Below, piece by piece: positions 60,609 to 64,000 of a stretch of DNA of 64,000 nucleotides. The notes beneath the pieces are model-generated. The model searched no databases. It was not told the origin of the DNA and worked only from the letters and a program-made list of their open reading frames with translations. The stretch lies in contig NZ_JUGU01000001.1 in the NCBI RefSeq assembly GCF_000799465.1, positions 1,736,001 to 1,800,000 on the forward strand, read 5' to 3'. A program made the position numbers and the translations under genes. Source of the stretch: Psychroserpens sp. Hel_I_66 (GTDB lineage Bacteria > Bacteroidota > Bacteroidia > Flavobacteriales > Flavobacteriaceae). Positions within the stretch are counted from its first letter, which is position 1, and every line of letters begins with the position of its first letter.

Positions 60609-60735
60609 AGGCAACAACGGCTATAATTCATTGCGGCTGAATTCCTAATCGGAATTCACCACAATTTTGCTATCTTTCGGCTACGGCGGAAAGAATCCTG
60701 CGGATTTTTCCGCAACGAAATCATAGCCAAAACCG
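60609..60735 (+). repeat. Terminal attC-like site 37, closing core degenerate
   Basis: It opens AGGCAAC with arms GGCTATAATTCATTGC and GCAACGAAATCATAGCC. Where GTT should close the site the sequence reads ACCGCTCATAAC, with no GTT core. This is the distal end of the array. Confidence 0.7.
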
Positions 60736-61169
60736 CTCATAACGCTAGCTTCTAACACCTTCTCGCGGAGCGATTTTTTTTTAGAATTTTAACTCAGATA
60801 ATTTTGAAAAATACCAGTTCCCAAAAAAAATTCTTATTGACGACGTTCAGCTTTCAATTCCCACCTACCTATTGTAAAAACTCTCGATTTCAAAAACACT
60901 ATGTCTCCAAATCACCAACAGCCGAAGCTGTCAATCTTTATATGCTATAATTTCGAATATATTTTCGTTAAAAATTATTCTAATTTATAGCAACGGCATT
61001 TTATACCTCTAGTTTCAATTTACAATTTGCAAAAAAAAGTATTAAGAGTTTTAATCAAAACTTCAAAGTATATGATTAACATAATTACTAAGATTAATCA
61101 AATTTTCCAGAATCAATTAATTTATCTATATTCCCAATGAAATTAATTAATAATTGAAAGTTTAAACTA
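60736..61169 (+). other. Non-coding right end of the element
   Basis: About 430 bp of very AT-rich DNA with no open frame I would accept. TTCTCGCGGAGCG followed by a run of T near 60761-60780 may be a terminator after the array. The rest leads to the arm repeats and the right tRNA copy. Confidence 0.5.
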
Positions 61170-61188
61170 CATACGATTCTGCATACGT
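61170..61188 (+). repeat. CATACG repeats, right arm sites of the 40-kb element
   Basis: ACATACGA at 61170 and GCATACG at 61182 are 12 bp apart, 59 bp before the att. They match the repeats in the start of the integrase gene at the other end (20983-21014). Confidence 0.6.
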
Positions 61189-61247
61189 TTTTCTGTATTA
61201 TGAGCTAGAAACCCCAGTAAATACGTTAAGATATTTACACCTATGAG

Positions 61248-61291
61248 TTCATAACCCGGAGGTCACGAGTTCAATTCTCGTTCTCGCTACA
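61248..61291 (+). other. att site: second 44-bp tRNA 3' end copy
   Basis: Identical to 20856-20899. It is the junction between the 40-kb element and the next element, whose integrase starts 52 bp later. Confidence 0.85.
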
Positions 61292-61313
61292 GTCTTAATC
61301 GGTTTCAAACAAA

Positions 61314-61342
61314 AGGTTTAGTTCACTCTAAACCTTTTTTTT
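61314..61342 (+). terminator. Intrinsic terminator abutting the second integrase
   Basis: AGGTTTAG and CTAAACCT form an 8-bp stem followed by a T run that reaches the integrase ATG, the same arrangement as at 20923. Confidence 0.7.
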
Positions 61343-62725
61343 ATGATTACATTAAATGACTTTATTACCTTTGAACACGATTTGGAACACGATTCAGAAC
61401 ACGATTTGGCACACAAAAAAGATTTTTCCGTACCTAAGATATATAGCGCCAATGGCGATCTATCTAAGAGATGGTATGTGCGTTTCTCTTTTAGAAATCC
61501 AGATACTGGCAAACTTGAAAGACAAAACAACATTTATGGCAATGCCAATAACTATACAAATAAGGAAGATAGGTTGGCATTGTTATCACGCTACCGTAGA
61601 AGACTTTTAAAACTACTTAAGGCAGGTTACAACCCGAACATAGATAATACCGAGTTTCATAAATCTCAGTTGCTTAAAACCGATCTAAAAAATTCTTTAG
61701 CTGAAAAAGCCGAAAAGTCATTTGTACCGCAAATTGAATATCCAAAAGCCACAGCTAACCTCAAACCTTCTGAAACTATCTCTAAAACCGAATTAAAAGA
61801 AGATACACCAGAGGATTTAGGAATGCCAATTAGAGAAGCACTTGATTTTAGTTTAAAAATCAAGGAAAAACAAATTGGTGCTCGATCGCATAAAGATTAT
61901 GAATACACGAGTAACGCTTTAGTTAAATGGCTCGAAGAAAACAGACCTAAACTCAAATCTATTGAGCAGATCAACAAAAAAGCTGCACTGGATTTTCTAA
62001 ACTCTGTATTGTTGAGATCTAGTTCTAGAAACAGAAATAATATCAGACTTCACTTGAGTAGCCTTTTTCAAACACTAGAGGATAATGAGATAATTAGTTC
62101 CAATCCCATTAAAAAGATTCCTGCATTGCGAAGTATTCCCAAACGTAATAAATCCTATACCACCGAAGAACATAAAAAGATCTTTGATTATTTAAAAGGT
62201 GAAGACCCTATACTACTACTCTATATTAAATTTATCAGTTATAATTTATTGAGACCAGTGGAAGTTTGCAGATTGAGGGTAAGGGATGTTAATGTAAAGG
62301 ACAAAACACTGCAATTTAAAGCTAAGAATAGTCCGTTAAAGACTAAACTAATTCCGCAGATCATATTAGAAGAATTACCCGATTTAAGTAAATTAAATCC
62401 AGATGCTTTTCTATTCACTCCTATAAAAATTGGCGGTGAATGGGATACTGCGGATGTAAATAAGAGTAATTATTTCTCTAAGCGTTTTAAGAATGTTGTA
62501 AAGGATCATTTTAATCTAGATAAAGATCAAACCCTTTATAGTTTTAGACATACATTCATTACGATTTTATACCAATCTCTTGTCAAAAACTCATCTCCTC
62601 ATGCAGCTAAAAGTGAGTTGATGGGGATTACTGGACATTCTACCATGGATGCTCTAGAAAAGTATTTGAGAGATATTGATGCTGTTTTACCAAAGGACTA
62701 TTCTAAACATTTGAATAATGATTGA
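61343..62725 (+). CDS. Tyrosine integrase of the second element, 460 aa
   Basis: A paralogue of the integrase at 20953 with the same architecture. Catalytic motifs are NLLRPVEVCRLRV (Arg), KAKNSPLKTK (Lys), YSFRHTFITILY (His-x-x-Arg) and ITGHSTMDALEKYL (His and Tyr). The N-terminus (EHDLEHDSEHDLAHK) is encoded by four 12-bp-spaced GAACACG-type repeats (61373-61415), the presumed arm sites. It uses the same 44-bp att but a different arm sequence from the first integrase, so the two can coexist. It overlaps its orf2 by 8 bp. Confidence 0.92.
   Translation: MITLNDFITFEHDLEHDSEHDLAHKKDFSVPKIYSANGDLSKRWYVRFSFRNPDTGKLERQNNIYGNANNYTNKEDRLALLSRYRRRLLKLLKAGYNPNIDNTEFHKSQLLKTDLKNSLAEKAEKSFVPQIEYPKATANLKPSETISKTELKEDTPEDLGMPIREALDFSLKIKEKQIGARSHKDYEYTSNALVKWLEENRPKLKSIEQINKKAALDFLNSVLLRSSSRNRNNIRLHLSSLFQTLEDNEIISSNPIKKIPALRSIPKRNKSYTTEEHKKIFDYLKGEDPILLLYIKFISYNLLRPVEVCRLRVRDVNVKDKTLQFKAKNSPLKTKLIPQIILEELPDLSKLNPDAFLFTPIKIGGEWDTADVNKSNYFSKRFKNVVKDHFNLDKDQTLYSFRHTFITILYQSLVKNSSPHAAKSELMGITGHSTMDALEKYLRDIDAVLPKDYSKHLNND
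61373..61415 (+). repeat. Four 12-bp-spaced GAACACG/GGCACAC repeats in the integrase start
   Basis: Copies are at 61373, 61385, 61397 and 61409. They match the four repeats at 20754-20796 in sequence and spacing. Confidence 0.7.
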
Positions 62726-63392
62726 TACTACGGATATTCTAAACGCCAACATCATCCAGAAATATTTATTTTATATACCTAGTTCTGTACATTCAAAAGT
62801 TGAAAATTCAGTATTAAAAGGTTTTATACCCAAAGAGGGCTATGATGATATTGTATATTACAAGGAAAAAGGAAATGCGATTTCAAATGATCTGGAAAGC
62901 ATAATTATACCTGAAATCCTTACCAAGGAAAGAATTTTAAAAAAGAACTTGGTGCTCTTATTGGATACCAAATCAAAAATTAGTCCTGCTGTATTTGACA
63001 TGATATTGGAAGATTACATAAAATACATCAACGGTCACCAATACATTACCACTTGGATGCATGAAAATATTAGATCTGTTTTCCCAGATGTAAACGACAT
63101 AATTATAAATGCTTTTAAAATTCAGGCAGATTATTTCACTCAACACTGCTTAAAAGTGAAACATCAATTTCGAATTGAGAAACCAGAACCAACAATTACT
63201 GATACTGATATTTTTAAAACGTTAAAATCTCAGTTTTCAAAATCTATAGAAACAACTAATCCTATCGTTTTTGAAAAGCATAAAAAATCAAAAAAGATAA
63301 AAACTATCGCTGAAAGGAAGAGAAAAAAATCTTTTACTGATAAAGAGATTGATGAATTTTTGTTGGAGACTGTATTTAGTGTTAAGCTGTAA
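62718..63392 (+). CDS. Element orf2 homologue, 224 aa
   Basis: Positional equivalent of the gene at 22262, overlapping the integrase by 8 bp. It is soluble, helical and ends in a basic region (RKRKKSFTDKEIDEFLLETVFSVKL) that parallels the end of the other copy. Function unknown. Sequence similarity between the two is low, while gene order is conserved, so this is an old module. Confidence 0.7.
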   Translation: MIDTTDILNANIIQKYLFYIPSSVHSKVENSVLKGFIPKEGYDDIVYYKEKGNAISNDLESIIIPEILTKERILKKNLVLLLDTKSKISPAVFDMILEDYIKYINGHQYITTWMHENIRSVFPDVNDIIINAFKIQADYFTQHCLKVKHQFRIEKPEPTITDTDIFKTLKSQFSKSIETTNPIVFEKHKKSKKIKTIAERKRKKSFTDKEIDEFLLETVFSVKL

Positions 63393-63445
63393 TTTTTGAG
63401 TACAATTGTAGTCAATAATTCGAATAATTTAGAAAAATTTACTAA

Positions 63446-63479
63446 TTTAGCGTCAAACAAACGTTTATTATACGCTAAA
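63446..63479. promoter_or_regulatory. Palindrome ending at the orf3 start of element 2
   Basis: TTTAGCGT and ACGCTAAA are inverted around the central palindrome AAACGTTT, all with one common centre. The position matches the 24-bp palindrome before orf3 of element 1. Confidence 0.55.
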
Positions 63480-63910
63480 TGAAAGATTCTGAATTTTATA
63501 TCTGTAAGTATTGTTATCAAGAATTTACTCCAAAAAGACGACGAGTACAGAAGTTTTGCAGCAATACTTGTCGTTCAAAAGCTCATCATGCGAGGAAGAC
63601 AAAAAAAGTTTCAGGCTTAACCAAATCCGAAAAAATTTCAGTTCCCGATAATATCCCTGCTCCTAAAAAAGAGGGTATGTCTATGGCTGGTGTTGGAAAT
63701 GCTGCTACTGGAACTTTAGCTGCACAAGCCTTAACAAAATTATTCACAAAAGAATCCAATAAACCTGCCACTAAAGGTGATCTAATTCAACTAGTGGAAA
63801 AATTGAATGGTAGATATCATTTAATAACTAATATGAATCCGAACTTTAAAGGTGAATATCCTTATTTTGATTTAGTGGATGGTATTTTGGTTTATATTAA
63901 GACTATGTAG
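63479..63910 (+). CDS. Element orf3 homologue, zinc-finger protein, 143 aa
   Basis: The N-terminal YICKYCYQEFTPKRRRVQKFC...NTC repeats the zinc-finger pattern of the gene at 23042, and MAGVGNAATGTLAAQALTKLF matches its middle segment. It is the third gene of the element 2 module. The ATG coincides with the end of a palindrome, so translation or transcription is probably autoregulated there. Confidence 0.78.
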   Translation: MKDSEFYICKYCYQEFTPKRRRVQKFCSNTCRSKAHHARKTKKVSGLTKSEKISVPDNIPAPKKEGMSMAGVGNAATGTLAAQALTKLFTKESNKPATKGDLIQLVEKLNGRYHLITNMNPNFKGEYPYFDLVDGILVYIKTM

Positions 63911-63937
63911 CCTTTATTCAGGACGGGGCAGCATTAT

Positions 63938-64000
63938 TGGCAACGTTTCTGTGTGTGTTTAGTTGCGTGGCAAAGCATAGAATTTAGCAAATACAAACCG
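63938..64000 (-). repeat. Right half of an attC-like site on the minus strand (cut by window edge)
   Basis: The reverse complement reads CGGTTTGTATTTGCTAAATTC, then CCACGCAACTAAACACACAC and closes GTTGCCA. This is the right half of the common array site. It shows that element 2 also has an array, read in the opposite direction and ending beside orf3. Confidence 0.7.

Larger units (their letters stand above)
25204..60735 (+). other. Integron-like gene cassette array, 37 cassettes
   Basis: Thirty-seven attC-like palindromes separate units that begin with TT after a G and carry, almost always, a single plus-strand gene. The first 7-13 bases of each unit (from GTT) are the reverse complement of its own last bases (ending AAC), while differing between units. 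Three units are duplicated with exact length and breakpoints. Genes run in one direction away from the recombinase, except one toxin-antitoxin cassette. Confidence 0.88.
20856..61291 (+). mobile_element. Integrative element of about 40 kb at a tRNA-derived att, carrying an integron-like cassette array
   Basis: Identical 44-bp tRNA 3' ends flank the region. An integrase gene starts 53 bp inside the left copy. CATACGA-type 12-bp-spaced repeats occur in the integrase start (20983-21014) and again 59 bp before the right copy (61170-61188), as expected for paired arm sites of one integrase. Cargo is a second recombinase, the cassette array and a nested IS110 element. No conjugation or phage structural genes are visible. 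Confidence 0.8.

Noticed and set aside
30368-60735. CRISPR array or simple tandem repeat
   Set aside because: Repeats are 130-195 bp, imperfect palindromes with covarying arms, and the spaces between them hold complete genes of varied length. CRISPR repeats are short and identical with short spacers.
30368-60735. MITE or transposon terminal repeats between genes
   Set aside because: All sites have the same orientation relative to genes, no target duplications are seen, and duplicated units include one site each with breakpoints at G/TT inside the site and not at its outer edge.

Overview
The window looks like an AT-rich marine Flavobacteriaceae (Bacteroidota) genome. Signs are the TPR-histidine kinase/LuxR-like pairs, the weak Shine-Dalgarno signals, many small lipoproteins, DUF4407 proteins and the recombinase types. 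Nearly all of it is accessory DNA.

Region 1 (1-20.8 kb, mostly minus strand). A type I restriction-modification operon runs hsdM-hsdS-DUF262-DUF262-hsdR, with hsdR cut by the window edge. After it come small secreted proteins, a thermonuclease, a cluster of membrane proteins (two DUF4407 proteins, one transglutaminase-like protein) and a TPR-histidine kinase/response-regulator pair. Several promoter regions here carry the inverted repeat TACGG-N4-CCGTA. The region ends with four GAACACG repeats at 12-bp spacing, 59 bp before a 44-bp copy of the 3' end of a CAU-anticodon tRNA (probably initiator tRNA-fMet).

Region 2 (20.86-61.29 kb). This is an integrative element of about 40 kb bounded by two copies of that tRNA 3' end. 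Its left end carries a tyrosine integrase followed by two accessory genes. Next come a second, different tyrosine recombinase (23947-25080), an attI-like site, and then about 35 kb of integron-like gene cassettes. I count 37 attC-like sites. Each is an imperfect palindrome of about 130 or 195 bp that begins with ...AAC and ends with GTT.... They separate 37 cassettes that mostly hold one gene in + orientation. The two ends of each cassette are complementary to each other over about 7-13 bp, and that sequence differs from cassette to cassette. Three cassettes occur twice (31.46-33.61 kb, and 45.70, 51.81 and 53.05 kb). The copies have exactly equal lengths (812, 613 and 720 bp) and break at G/TT, which defines the mobile unit. 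In every attC arm I aligned, the only mismatches are A.C on the top strand at fixed positions. These become G.T wobbles on the bottom strand, so the bottom strand folds better, as in true integrons. The first cassette is a 5.2-kb unit with a regulator, a cytosine-5 methyltransferase, a double-GHKL ATPase and a receiver protein (a candidate defence system). Another cassette is an inverted RES/Xre toxin-antitoxin pair. An IS110-family element sits inside one attC, and its non-coding end contains a short match to the attC target.

Region 3 (61.29-64.0 kb). A second element of the same family starts at the right tRNA copy with the same integrase, orf2 and zinc-finger orf3 module. The last 60 bases are half of an attC-like site on the minus strand, so this element seems to carry its own array in the opposite direction.

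Overall, this looks like tandem tRNA-targeted integrative elements carrying an integron-like system run by a recombinase that is not a classical IntI. Cassette cargo is mostly small lipoproteins and membrane proteins of unknown function.
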